Positions 1-10,000 of a DNA stretch of 64,000 nucleotides are shown here, in pieces. Where the stretch lies: positions 62,001-126,000 of the forward strand of contig JAPJBO010000145.1 in NCBI GenBank assembly GCA_030068145.1, written 5' to 3'. The notes under the pieces were generated by a model, which made no database searches, was not told where the DNA came from, and worked only from the letters and a program-made list of their open reading frames with translations. The translations under genes were made by a program, and so were the position numbers. This stretch comes from Diplonema papillatum (Eukaryota; Euglenozoa; Diplonemea; Diplonemida; Diplonemidae). Each line of letters opens with the position of its first letter. Positions within the stretch are counted from its first letter, which is position 1.

Positions 1-180
1 TGCCAGCTCGACCGGCGTGTGGGCACGGGCTTGCGCTGCCGTGGGCCCGATCGCGCTCTTCACGCTACCATGGGATTGTCCCTTCGCCGGGCAGCTCTAG
101 CAAACCAGGGAACACAAACCTGCACACCAATAGTACATCTGAGGCACCACCGCAAGCAGCCAAGACGCCTATGAACACAG
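1..180. other. left-edge non-coding stretch
   Basis: I see no convincing coding frame, RNA gene or repeat here. It is immediately downstream (minus sense) of the recombinase stop codon and probably belongs to the 3' flank of that element. Confidence 0.4.
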
Positions 181-1872
181 CTAGAGTGCTGCACCTCTTG
201 ACGTGTACACGTGTGCCAAAGTCACCGGACAATAAAACCTGACCGCTTGGACACAGTGCGGGTCACGGAGAACCTTCTCGCCGTACCTTCGAATCATCGC
301 CGCATCCGCCCAGTCGCCCATTGTGACGACCTGGTCGGGATCCATCCCCGCCTTCAAGAGGGTACAGCACCCGCCCACTCTCGCGCTGTGGGTCCCATAC
401 GGGTTGCCGCACCGTCCAGCCGAGCTCAAGTTGCGCAGGCTATCCAGCACCCCTCGTCTGGCCTCCGTCCCGCAGAGAACACCGTAGTACTTGGCGTACG
501 TGGGGAAAGGGCACAGCAACTCGGCGCCCCTTGCCAGCGCCATTTTCTTCAGCAGCGAAAAGACCTCAACCGGACAGTACCTGATCCGGGCCGGAGCTCC
601 ATTTGGTGCATCCGGTAGCAAAAGGGGGGGAACCAGGTCTATTCTGTCGAAGCAGAGCTCCCTCGTACAGTTCCCTTTCCCCTTGGAGCAGTGCCAGACG
701 ACTCTCACTCTATCCTTGCTCAGGCGGATATCCTCCGTCCTGATCGACTGCATGCTGCAGGATCTGAGCAAAGTGAAATGCTCCCCGAGCAACTGCAGCG
801 CGGCGGAGTACTCGTCCACGCTACGCACTGCGCGGAAAACGTGACGGAACTGCTCCAGACCCAGCGGCTCCTTCTGCACCGCATCGGGAGCCTCCTTCTC
901 AAGCGCCCTCAGAAGGCGTGGGATGTCGCCCACTGGGTCGTGGAGGACAAAGCCCCGTGCCAAATTCTCCGCGACAATCGCCTTTATAAGAGCGTGTGGT
1001 GTCTTGTACATCGACGACTCCATCAGGGACAGGCAGCCGCCAAAAACCTCCAGGCGGCGAACCGAGGTTGGATATGGCTCGACTCCGTCTTCGCTGCACC
1101 ACGCCACATACTCCGCTGTATTGGAGCTGTAGACGGCCTTCGTCTTCGCCGCTGTATACAGGGACCTTATGTGGTCCCGTGCGCGCTCCGGAACGTGAGT
1201 TCTAAGCGCACTCCTCAGCGCCCGGCGCTGTGCCGTCAGCTTCGCCTTCGCTGGTCTCCCCCGGGGCGTGCCCTCGATCTTCCGGGTCTCCCGCGAGGCC
1301 TCCTCGAGACCTCCTGCCCCTCTGAGCAGGCCCTGGAGGCGAAGGTACACGGAAACCTTGGGACAGTCCCAGACAGCACCCTTGTTCGCCGGGTTGTCTG
1401 ACCGGATGGCCTTCGCCGAGCGCGCAAGTACATCGCTTTGGCGGCGCAGGAGCTGCTCGGTCGTGAGTTCGGGCACGCCTGGGCCAGCAGACGGATACAG
1501 AGACTCGTATCCTACACACCCGACCATCGGACACGCTGTCCTCAGGTTCTCCAACAGGTCGTCGGCACCGACCACGCCCAGGTCTGCGACTAGCTCGGCG
1601 AGCAGTTCGACATGGCACGAGTCCCCCTCTCTCTTCCCGAGCTCGAGGGACCTTCTTCGCCAACGCACAAGGAAGTCTGATCGCATCTGCTGGGCCTCCT
1701 TCACTGGGGTCCTTGCACAATAAAGGATCGCAGAATACAGCGCGTCATCCATCCGCTCCACTTCCTTCGCCGAAGGCATCGCTTCCGAAGCACACTCTTC
1801 AGCAAACTTGTACCTTTCCACCACGTCGTGAACCTCTGCGGGTTTGAGGGGGGGAAGACAAGATCCCGACAC
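181..1872 (-). CDS. tyrosine recombinase (mobile-element integrase-like)
   Basis: A 563-codon open frame whose C-terminal third reads as a tyrosine recombinase catalytic domain, which cuts and rejoins DNA through a covalent 3'-phosphotyrosine. Seen: a box-A arginine in HFTLLRSCS (R370), basic SKGKG (about 397-401) as the likely beta-strand lysine, an H-x-x-R box GTHSARVGG (H495, R498), W521 where many members have His, and the nucleophile Y530 in MIRRYGEKV. The N-terminal 200 residues are unassigned. The frame opens with GTG, not ATG; the first ATG is residue 32. The adjacent +1 frame upstream (about 1860-1979, with KVSNKRRK) could be the true N-terminus, separated by a frameshift at the C7/G7 tract near 1849-1855. 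No reverse transcriptase lies next to it, so I cannot place it among Crypton, DIRS or other classes. The catalytic set looks intact; activity is uncertain. Confidence 0.75.
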   Translation of the reverse strand: MSGSCLPPLKPAEVHDVVERYKFAEECASEAMPSAKEVERMDDALYSAILYCARTPVKEAQQMRSDFLVRWRRRSLELGKREGDSCHVELLAELVADLGVVGADDLLENLRTACPMVGCVGYESLYPSAGPGVPELTTEQLLRRQSDVLARSAKAIRSDNPANKGAVWDCPKVSVYLRLQGLLRGAGGLEEASRETRKIEGTPRGRPAKAKLTAQRRALRSALRTHVPERARDHIRSLYTAAKTKAVYSSNTAEYVAWCSEDGVEPYPTSVRRLEVFGGCLSLMESSMYKTPHALIKAIVAENLARGFVLHDPVGDIPRLLRALEKEAPDAVQKEPLGLEQFRHVFRAVRSVDEYSAALQLLGEHFTLLRSCSMQSIRTEDIRLSKDRVRVVWHCSKGKGNCTRELCFDRIDLVPPLLLPDAPNGAPARIRYCPVEVFSLLKKMALARGAELLCPFPTYAKYYGVLCGTEARRGVLDSLRNLSSAGRCGNPYGTHSARVGGCCTLLKAGMDPDQVVTMGDWADAAMIRRYGEKVLRDPHCVQAVRFYCPVTLAHVYTSRGAAL

Positions 1873-2713
1873 TGCAGAGCAGCGCCCTTCCTTCGCTTGT
1901 TGCTGACCTTGTCGACGATGATGATGTCGAAAATCGAAGGAAGCTGCTTGGTAGATCTCGCTCCTGCCGGCGCTTGCACGAAATTAGCTGAATTAAACGC
2001 TCAGTTATTTGACACGTCTGCGTCTGGGTGTCCAAAAACACCACCACTATTTGATCCATACTGTTCGGCTACCCGGAACTTTTTTTGGTATTCGACAAAT
2101 CGAATATGACACGTGTGTTGTTATTCGACCCCCCCCTCTAGTTTGCTTAGCTCTATAGAATGGTGGCACTGGTTCCCTCGCGTTGCGGTAATCTTTTCAT
2201 CGGGCTGGAAAACGCTTGCGCCGCACGGGTCGGCCATCATTACTGTGGACAGCAGCAGGCGGTCGCCGTGGCGACGGGTTTTCTTGCAAGTGATCTCTTG
2301 ATCGGGATGAAATCGCTAACGCTTACGGGTGCCACCGATGGTGATGTGTTAAATTAGCGTGCCCAAAGCAGGCAACAGCAGGCACTGCGCCGTGAATGAT
2401 GAAGCGTTCACTCGTTCACACATGGGGAGAGGGGAACATTGCCGGATTTCGGGCTTCCGCGGATAAGCGACGCAACGGACGATCGGCATATTTGACATCG
2501 TGATGGACGAATAGCGTGGCGGTTTCTTGTGCTGGTCCCCTGTTTCGGTATGCTGCCAGTCCCAGCAATGCGTTTTTGCCCACAAAAAACGCGGGCCTCG
2601 AAGAGGGTATTTCCTGTAGGTGCCCTGAACGTTTTCTCGTTAGCTTCCGTTTCGCTTTTTCATGTGCGCAACCGTTGTTCCGGAAATGTTCCCTCCAGTA
2701 CAAAATGTACTTG
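1873..2713. other. intergenic, holds a partial MITE
   Basis: No supported gene. It contains the partial MITE at 1985-2141; the rest (about 2142-2713) shows no recognisable feature up to the TIR element that starts at 2714. Confidence 0.4.
1985..2141. mobile_element. truncated copy of the TCGAATAA MITE family
   Basis: Reverse-complementary to 21487-21672: both carry TCGAATA...AACA next to a homopolymer C/G end, TATTCGACAAATCGAATA near that end, and GTTCGGCTACCCG. Only the C-tract end (2110-2141) is present here; the other terminus is degraded near AGTTATTTGACACG. Confidence 0.6.
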
Positions 2714-3860
2714 GGGTGCTCTGACTTCTTATTTTGTTTCTGGTCCCCGCCCCCCCCAAAAATCTGTACGCACGCACGCAAAAAAATAAATAAATAGCCC
2801 AAAAAAACTAGGGCCAAAAAAGGTGTTTTTCTCTGAGCCTCTGCGTCGCATCTGTCGTGGCTGACTCTGGTTGTACACAGATCACAGATATTTTGAGTCG
2901 TCTTGTACTTCCGTTGTAGAGTGTCGTCAGGTTTAAGGTCTACTCGACATGGGCAGTTCAGGACATCCCTCCCTTAGTGGCAACACGGATGACAGCTTAA
3001 TCTCACTAGCATTGTCTCCCTCGCCCTGTACTCGTAGCAGCCTCCTCAGGAAATGTCATGGTGCATTGTAACGTGTTTCCTCGATGAGTTGAGACAAGGC
3101 ACCCTGATGAAGCTTGGCTGGGATACACTTGCCCGGAAGATTCCGCAAAGTTTGTTACACATTGGGCACTTAATAGACTGGTGCAGATTCTGTATCTTGA
3201 TGAAGGCCGATTGGCGCCTTCGGGGCAGCGGGCGACGGTCTGAAGGTGTCCTCGTGACCGATGTCAGCTTTGTCAAACACCTCCTCCAATTTCCTCAGCG
3301 ATTCTCTCCTATTTGGGCTACAAGTGTTGGGCACTCGAGGAGGTCGGCTTTGTCGACAATGAGAGAGAGAGGACAACTTGTATCCTCGCAGCTCCGCAGG
3401 TTGACAAGGTGCGGGGATGGATTTGCTTCCAGAGTTCCATGACCCTGTTGTTGCCTTCTGCTTCTTCTTCCTTGCTCACCATAGGACTGCTGATACCAAA
3501 CTTCTCCTGGACGTACGCAAGAAGAGATGCCTGCTCGGTTGCGGTATCCTCATTTATACAACTACCGGTTGTCTGCTGTATGGTGCGGTCCCAAGACGGG
3601 CTTTGATAGCCTCCAGAGCGTTCATACAGCGTTCACAGCTCTCTGTGTAGCTGTGGCCGGGTGCTGTTCTGAACACACTGAGAGCGCGTGCTTTAGAAAC
3701 CTATCACAGCGCGACGAGACAGAGGCGAACCGACCAGTTTGTAACGTTGTGGTCAGTTCTTGTGCAAATTATCTTTTTCTTGGATTATCTTTTTTTCCGG
3801 CAATTCTCAGAAATCTGTACGCACGCGGGACCAGAAACAAAAAAAAAAGTCAGAGCACCC
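2714..3860. mobile_element. TIR element A (PIF/Harbinger-like), non-coding
   Basis: Inverted termini of about 38 bp begin GGGTGCTCTGACTT at both ends and continue through TTTTGTTTCTGGTCC. A 3-bp direct repeat TTG (2711-2713 and 3861-3863) flanks them. Further in, both ends carry a CG-rich alternating block next to AATCTGTACGCACGC. A 3-bp duplication with a GGG-starting TIR resembles PIF/Harbinger elements, though those prefer TWA. No transposase is recognisable inside (about 1.15 kb), so this is probably a non-autonomous copy. Confidence 0.6.
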
Positions 3861-3863
3861 TTG

Positions 3864-4824
3864 TATAAAATATCGGCAGTATGGGGGAAGAGAGTAAGAG
3901 AGAGGACGGCCACGTTCCAACTAAGGAAGAGGCATTCTCCTGTTCAAACAGGCAGGCTCCGTATGGTTTGCCGTGGAAAAAAAATATGGCTAATTCGCAC
4001 ATGAGGGCTTCGGAAACAATGAACCGGGTGTGTCCTCGAAATGCTTGGGCCTCCACAGGACACCGGAGGTCTGACATTTTGTAGACGGTTTCGCGTGCAA
4101 GAAACCGGTGCTTTTAAGTCTCCGGTTGACAGCTGGGGCGGGGCGGTGTCGTTTTGGTTGGATCTGATTCTGGGAACAAGCGGGGGTGTTGCGAAACTTT
4201 GGGTAGCAACCTGCAGGTGTGTGCGCCTGTGCAACCTGCGATGGGAGACGGAGAACATGTGTTTTCGTCTGTTTGCTTGGCCCATCTTTTTCCCAGAAAG
4301 ATTTGTACATGCCACAGGCGAATAGTGCCTGCGGGTTGTGTCGCTCGCAAGAATAGGGGGAGTGGAAGCAGGTACGAACACACTGGAACCGACGTTCCAC
4401 ATTTTCCTGCGGGGGATGCGATAACGGACTGTGGCGCACTTTTGCGTGCGGTGTGGCAGAACGCTTCCCAGGGCAGAGGGGTGTCTAAGGCACAGGCAGA
4501 GAAATGACGAGCATCCTCGAGTGTCGGGTGCACCCCTCAGCACAGCACGGAACGCGCCTTACACCGCTTGGCAGGGGACGAGCACGACGCAGCCGCACCA
4601 ACGGCAAGACGAGAGGCGCCGGAGCACTTCATCACAGGACAGCGCGCGCATTCTTGAAAGAAGTGTCCTGAAAAGCCAGTGTTCGGTGGCAAGTCGTTTC
4701 CGGAAATACGGGTGGGTGTACAATTTCGGCTCGAGACCCAAAAAGGTCCCAGCACGAGTACGGGGAGGTTGGGACAGGGAAACAAGACAAACTCACTGCA
4801 AGACTCTGCGCTTGGCCAAGAAGC
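3864..4824. other. GH7 downstream region
   Basis: No supported gene; open frames here are short and unlike protein. It holds one copy of the strand-consistent motif at 4111-4130, about 700 bp downstream of the GH7 stop. A GGTGTCGTT...GGATCTGATTCT block (about 4137-4178) is also found near 54955. Confidence 0.4.
4111..4130 (-). repeat. strand-consistent ~20-nt motif, copy 1
   Basis: On the minus strand reads GTCAACCGGAGACTTAAAAG. Same orientation as the GH7 gene, downstream of its stop codon. Other copies: 18021-18041, 25288-25307, 37413-37433, 40950-40970, 51392-51412, 51980-52001, 52582-52603, 53184-53205. Confidence 0.6.
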
Positions 4825-6516
4825 CTACATCATCGCGCACGACCATCCTGTGCAGGACGGCATGCACATGCCTTGTGGGTAGCCACTGAGAAGCTCGTAG
4901 CAGCCGTGGTTGCTGCACCCGCAGTCGGCTTGCGACTGGCACGCGCTGTACTTGCACGGCGCCTGCGGCGGGACGGGGTTGGTAGGAGGGGTGGGGTTGG
5001 GAGGCGTGGGAGGCGTCGGGTTGGTAGGAGGTGTGGGGTTGGTAGGAGGTGTTGGGGGGTTCGGCCCGGCGGGCATGTCGAACGTGGAACCGATCTCGCC
5101 CCACTTCACCGCCGAAAATTTGACGTAGCTGTTCGCGAAGTTTTGCTCCGGCTCCGCCGGCGGACCTTCCTTCGCGCCGCACGATCCACGAACGGCTCCC
5201 GGCGTCGAGTCGGCCTCTTCGGGCGGGAACTTCCCATCCAACCATCTCATTTGCACTTCCTTGTCGTCCCACAGCGAGAGCACCAGCGTCATCCCGCGCG
5301 AGAAGGCGTCTCCCATACCCTTCATCCCACCGTTGCGAGCGAAGTGGTTGTCGCCCTTGTCGAACGTGTTCGCAGAGTCCTCGCAGAACTGGTCCGTCAG
5401 GCTGTCGTACGTGTTGCCGGCAATCGTTGTCGTCATGTGGTCAATCGTCTTCCCGTCCTGAATGTAAACACGGCGGATCTCGCTCAGGTCTCCGGTGTCC
5501 GTCCCGTCCGTCGTCAGGAACTGAGTCACGATCGTGAACGGCTTCTTCGTGTCGATCGTCTTCCCGTCACCGTAGTAATTCACGTTGTCGTGACCCATGT
5601 TGTTCCCTCCGTTGTAGTACTGCAGACGGTACGTAGCCCAGTCGCATCCCGCTGTGTCGCTGTTCTTCCGGCACTCGTCCCGGTCGTCAGTGCAGGCGTA
5701 CAACCCCTGGATGGTGCTTCCGTTGTTCGCGAACGCTACGGGGTGCGGCGTCAGCGCGTTCGAAATGATGTTGCCCTCGAACAAGTCCATCTCCGCACAG
5801 CACGCCTTCCACGCCGACTCCGTGTTGAAAGGCGGATTTGTCTCCTGGATCGGGATGTTCGCCCGTCCGTTCACGAACTTGATGTCTCCCGGGCACTGCG
5901 CGTCGCAGTACCCAGTTCCGTACAGTGCTCCCGCCGTGTTCAGGTTCCCGTCGTACCCGCCGTCCAGCGGCATCTCCACAAGGTACGAAGGACCGTTGAT
6001 CCCGCAGGTGAGCGTCGACGCTTCGACCGTCATCGTCATCTCCTTGTTCCGCAGGTCAAACGGCTTGTACCTCCACTGTTCTCCGACCTCAGATCCCGTC
6101 CCGGTCTTCTCGATCACGTACATCCGTGCCCCCACGTTCCCTGTCGACCCCATGAACTTCATCTCCACCGAGTCTCCCTGCACCGTCACCCCGTACTCGC
6201 CGTAGTTCACGCCCTCCAGCATGCAGCTCGTCGCGCACTGCTCCTGCTTGCTCTCATCCCCGCACTCCGCCGCCACCCACCTTCCCTGATCCCAGCAGTT
6301 CGACCAGGACCCCATCTTTTGCGTCCACCTCCAGTTCGCGTCCATCGTCAGGAAGTTATCCCCGTCCTTCACGCATCCTCCTGCCTTCGTGCACTTTTGC
6401 ACAGTGAACTCCGGCGGAACCTCTTTGTCCTTGCAGAACTGCCCACCCTTCTCGCACGCTTGCTGCGCGCTGCAAAATGCAGCAAACGCTAATATGGTGC
6501 AAACCGTGCGTCGCAT
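4825..6516 (-). CDS. secreted GH7 glycoside hydrolase (cellobiohydrolase/endoglucanase family)
   Basis: 563 residues from a good ATG. Residues 1-18 form a signal peptide (hydrophobic TILAFAAF, cut likely after CSA). Residues ~20-480 match GH7, retaining enzymes that cut cellulose beta-1,4 bonds: the catalytic block is CCAEMDLFEGN, with nucleophile E242, D244 and acid/base E247 in the family spacing (usual form EMDxWEAN, so Trp is Phe and Ala is Gly). Many Cys fit a disulfide-rich secreted fold. A Pro/Thr/Asn linker (about 484-518) leads to a 45-residue Cys-rich tail (521-563, nine Cys) that does not look like fungal CBM1. Single exon. The long plus-strand frame over the same bases is a codon-bias shadow. 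Cellobiohydrolase or endoglucanase cannot be decided without the loop structure. Confidence 0.93.
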   Translation of the reverse strand: MRRTVCTILAFAAFCSAQQACEKGGQFCKDKEVPPEFTVQKCTKAGGCVKDGDNFLTMDANWRWTQKMGSWSNCWDQGRWVAAECGDESKQEQCATSCMLEGVNYGEYGVTVQGDSVEMKFMGSTGNVGARMYVIEKTGTGSEVGEQWRYKPFDLRNKEMTMTVEASTLTCGINGPSYLVEMPLDGGYDGNLNTAGALYGTGYCDAQCPGDIKFVNGRANIPIQETNPPFNTESAWKACCAEMDLFEGNIISNALTPHPVAFANNGSTIQGLYACTDDRDECRKNSDTAGCDWATYRLQYYNGGNNMGHDNVNYYGDGKTIDTKKPFTIVTQFLTTDGTDTGDLSEIRRVYIQDGKTIDHMTTTIAGNTYDSLTDQFCEDSANTFDKGDNHFARNGGMKGMGDAFSRGMTLVLSLWDDKEVQMRWLDGKFPPEEADSTPGAVRGSCGAKEGPPAEPEQNFANSYVKFSAVKWGEIGSTFDMPAGPNPPTPPTNPTPPTNPTPPTPPNPTPPTNPVPPQAPCKYSACQSQADCGCSNHGCYELLSGYPQGMCMPSCTGWSCAMM

Positions 6517-7034
6517 GTTTATTTCAGTGTTTTATTTTGCTTTTAGCTATGACATGGTGTTCATGATGGCGTGGTACGAAGCTTGGGCGGGAGCCTTCCC
6601 AAAAAATGTGAGAGGTGCGTAAGCCGGAGGGGCGCGTGGATCTGCATGTGCCAGGGCCTGCAGCTGCCGACGCAGCTGTCAGCGGCGCGCTGCACCCTGG
6701 GTGGCGTTGTGGGCGCGGTCTGGTGCCCCAGCCGCACTGGCGACACTGTTCACGTTGGGAAAGGGTTTCAGCCAGAAGTACTATCTTGTGACTCTTCATG
6801 GAGAGGGGCGAACCCCCACCTTCCGAAAACAGCAGTCAATTAAGAGTGAATATCATCACGAAAAGGTCGTAAATGCAAAGTCCCTGGAACTGGCCGAAAA
6901 ATGCTTCGGCAAGAATTACTATCTTGCGACTCTTCATAGAGAGGGATGAACTCCCGCCTTCCGAAAACAGCAGTCAATTAAGAGTGTTCATCATCACGAA
7001 AAGGTATGCAATGCCTGGAACCGGTCAAAAACAG
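6517..7034. repeat. GH7 upstream region with a ~138-bp tandem duplication
   Basis: About 6777-6910 and 6915-7008 are two copies sharing TATCTTG(T/C)GACTCTTCAT, CCTTCCGAAAACAGCAGTC and ATCATCACGAAAAGG. No coding evidence. The GH7 promoter should lie in the first few hundred bases. Confidence 0.6.
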
Positions 7035-7830
7035 CACCCAAAACACTCAAGAAGACGTCTCTACCTAAACCGACCTCTCTTCAACTCGAATCAAGAAGAC
7101 GTCTCTACCTCTCTCTTCAACTCAAAATGACGTCCTCCAAAACGACCTCTACCCCACGCAAAAAGACGTCTCCCCCCATCTGAAACGACCACCCTCCTAC
7201 CCAAAGCGACCTCTCCTTCTCCAGAATGACCACACCCCGACTCAAAATACCGTCTCTCCCTCGCCTAGAATGACTCCTCTCCCACCCGAAACGACCTCGC
7301 CCCCACCCAGAATGACCACCTCCCGCTCAAAAGACGTCTCCTCCACCCAGAACGACCCCACTCAAAAAGACGTCTCCCCCACCTGAAACCGCCACCTTCC
7401 ACCCAAAACGTCACATCAACTCAAAATGACGTCACCTCCACCCAAAACGACCTCTCCCTCACCAGAATGACCTCTCCCCCCACTCAAAAAGACGTCTCCC
7501 CCACTTACACCCTCTTCCTCACCCCGAACGACCTCTCCCCCCATCGAAAAGACCCAAAACAATTTCTTCTCCACCCGGAGTGACGTATCCACCATCCAAA
7601 CGACCGCTACCCCACTCAAATAGATGTCCCCCCCACGAAGAATGACCACCCGCTCAAAACGACGTCCTCCACCCAGAACGACCTCTCTTCCACCCAGAAT
7701 GACGTTTCCTTTAAACGACCACAAAATGACCACTCCCCCACTCAAAATGACGTCTCCTCCACCGTAAACAACCTCTCCCCCGCCCAGAACGACCTCTTCC
7801 CCCCACTCAAAAAGACCCCAAGCGACATCT
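7035..7830. repeat. degenerate pyrimidine-rich tandem repeat with GACGTC motifs
   Basis: Irregular ~18-22-bp units of the form ACCCAGAACGACCTCTCC and CTCAAAAAGACGTCTCC, strongly strand-asymmetric (purine-poor top strand). The minus-strand frame crossing it encodes only Gly/Val-rich low complexity and is not a gene. Confidence 0.8.
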
Positions 7831-8889
7831 CCCTGGTTGTGTTTGCGCGCCCCCCTAGGCATACTGTGCATACGAGTCGTACTCTCGTGCCAAACTCGTC
7901 CAAACTCGTATAATTGTCGTCAAATCTCGTCTAAACTCGTAACGAGTTTAGACGAGTACAGGCTATTTTCACTGTGGAACACGGTATTTGGCCTTCTGTG
8001 CTACTTTCTTTCACCACAAGACCGGTATCCTGCGACCGCTGTTCCTCATTTCCTTCAGCTCCTGTATTCCAAGAATTCCTGCTCCCGAACTGCCGCTTTT
8101 CAGCCTACGGTTTTCAGGGCGACGGTTGGATAATTTGAGGATGGCCGACCAGCCACACAAAGAAGACCAAGAAGATTCGCAACAGCATCGGCAAGATAGG
8201 CAAGACGGGGGTCCGGTACACTTGAATGTCCACAACCCAGCAAAGTACCCCTCGCGGCTTCAGGTCAAGCATATGGAGGCGGTGCCGCGACGACCACGTG
8301 CTGTGCACCTCGTTGAGAAGGGAGCGATTCTCAGCAGGACACGGTGCTCACCATGACTTCTTTGAACCGAGAGATGAGAGCAGGGAAAAGTTACAGGGAA
8401 TGTTAACGAGGGTTTAGCACGAGACGGATGAGTCACATGATTGGTCCCATGAGAGCCCATAAGCAAGCACGCTCGGCCATCATGTTTCCCCAGTCACCCA
8501 CGTATGTTCCGTCGATCAGGGACGCCAGTTTTCGGGAAAGTTTCAGGCATTTTTGGCCTCGCGAGTTCCTGACTAACGAACTGCACCAACAAAGCGTGAC
8601 GGTCAGAATGTTGAGGTTGCTTGGGTGAGGGCGGCATTATTGATGTTGGCAGCATCGACATTAATTCTTCACGGTGAAACGCTTCTGCAGCTGCATCACT
8701 TCCTCTTTGGTCGCGTTGCGTCTTTTATGGACCAGAACCAGCCCAGGAGGTTTTCCTCCGGATACAACATTTCTTAGCACACCAAAGAATATGTCCCAAA
8801 AATGACCTTGTGACCAAAAACCCCCCAGTAAAACCGCCTTTACAGTACATTTGCGCCGGTAAAGACCGGCGCGCAGCGAGACTAGAGGC

Positions 8890-9560
8890 AGCAGTTAAAG
8901 TTCGCGAAACAGTAAAGTTCGGGCGAAGCTAAATTCGGGCGCAGCAAAGCAAAGCTCGGGCGAATGCAAAGTTCGGGCAAAGCGAAGTTCTGGCGAAGCA
9001 AGTTCGGGCGATGCAAAGTTCTGGTCAAGCAAAGTTCTGGTCAAGCTAAGCTCTGGCGAAGCAAAGTTCGGGTGAAGCAAAGTTCGGCGAAGCTAAGTCA
9101 AAGCAAAGTTCAGGTGAAGCTAAGTTCTGGTGAAAGCAAAGTTCGGGCGAAGCAAAGCAAAGTTCGGGTGAAGCTAAGTCAAAGCAAAGTTCCGGTGAAG
9201 CTAAGTTCTGGTGAAGCTAAGTTCGGCGAAGCTAAGTCAGCAGCAAGTTCGGGTGAAGTTCTGGGGAGGCTAAGTTCTGGTGAAAGCAAAGTTCCGGCGA
9301 AGCAAAGCAAAGTTCGGTGAGGCTAAGTTCCGGTGAAGCAAAGTTCGGGCGAAACAACGTTCGGGCGAAACAAAGTTCGGGTGAAGCTAAGTTCCGGGGA
9401 AGCTCTGGTGAAAGCACAGTTCGGGCGAAGCAAAGCAAAGTTCGGGCGAAGCTAAGTTCTGGTGAAGCTAAGTTCGGCGAAGCAAAGCAAAGTTCCGGTG
9501 AAGCTAAGTTCTGGTGAAGTCAAGTTCCGGTGAAGCTAAGTTCTGGTAAGGCTAAGTTCC
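8890..9560 (+). repeat. AAGTTCGGGCGAAGC minisatellite (~15-bp)
   Basis: About 40 degenerate copies of AAGTTCGGGYGAAGC / AAGTTCTGGTGAAGC. The same array head (GAGGCAGCAGTTAAAGTTCG) starts the large array near 44685. Confidence 0.85.
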
Positions 9561-9655
9561 GTCCGGGCCTGAAGTATGCAACCTACCCGGTGCCAACGGG
9601 TCAAGAAAACCCCGGAGCAAGGGAATTGACCGAAGACCAAGGAGAACCAAAAAAA

Positions 9656-9727
9656 GGTCCTCGGCGGGGTTCGAACCCGGGAACTCCAGCCCTAAATCCT
9701 GGCGCCGTTCACTCTGCCATCACGGTG
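9656..9727 (-). repeat. tRNA-like sequence (SINE-type pol III promoter)
   Basis: The minus strand has an A-box-like TGGCAGAGTGAACGG, a perfect B-box GGTTCGAACCC and an anticodon-like stem CCAG...CTGG. The 5' and 3' ends do not pair as an acceptor stem and position 31 mismatches 39, so it is unlikely to be a working tRNA. A diverged partner lies at 48329-48402 in the same sequence context, which points to a tRNA-derived retroposed module. Confidence 0.55.
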
Positions 9728-10000
9728 TCAATTTCCAGGGGCAAAAAAAGCTATGGCCGCTGACAAAAATTCTGACCCAAAAATAACTATAAAAACGTGC
9801 CCCCGGGCTTCGCCCGCGGACCCCCTAAAAAGTGGGGTTGGCTCGATAGAGCTATTAGCATACCTCTAGTCTCGGAAAATTCTCGTCGAAACTCGTATGA
9901 CGAGTTTAGACGAGAATCTGATACGAGAATACGACTCGTACACGAGAATACGACTCGTATGCACTGTATGCCTAGGGCTGTGGTAACTGCGTACAACCAG

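Larger units (their letters stand above)
7833..10000. mobile_element. composite TIR element with internal minisatellite and tRNA-like module
   Basis: Both ends begin CTGGTTGT and share CCTAGGCATAC(T/A)GTGCATACGAGTCGTA followed by TCTCGT-type runs, in inverted orientation (7833-7960 and 9870-10000). Inside are a non-coding segment (8000-8860), a GTAAAG-to-AAGTTCGGG minisatellite (8890-9560), a tRNA-like sequence and a tail GGGTTGGCTCGAT. The interior from 8855 on is homologous to 44645-48560. I could not find a clean target duplication. Confidence 0.55.

Noticed and set aside
4873..6492. 539-codon plus-strand frame opposite GH7
   Set aside because: Composition is Arg/Val/His-rich and low in ordinary protein signals; it is the third-base GC shadow of the GH7 gene.
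7416..7871. 151-codon minus-strand Gly/Val-rich frame
   Set aside because: Direct product of the pyrimidine-rich tandem repeat.
7988..8356. Short frames at 8.0-8.4 kb with a hydrophobic stretch
   Set aside because: Neither strand gives a recognisable domain or splice signals; they lie inside the long-TIR element and are probably chance.
9656..9727. Functional tRNA gene
   Set aside because: A and B boxes are good, but the acceptor stem does not pair and the anticodon arm is imperfect (the apparent anticodon would read a stop codon). Treated as a tRNA-derived repeat module.
7833..10000. Target-site duplication for the long-TIR element
   Set aside because: The bases outside CTGGTTGT / ACAACCAG do not match, so the boundaries or the duplication could not be confirmed.
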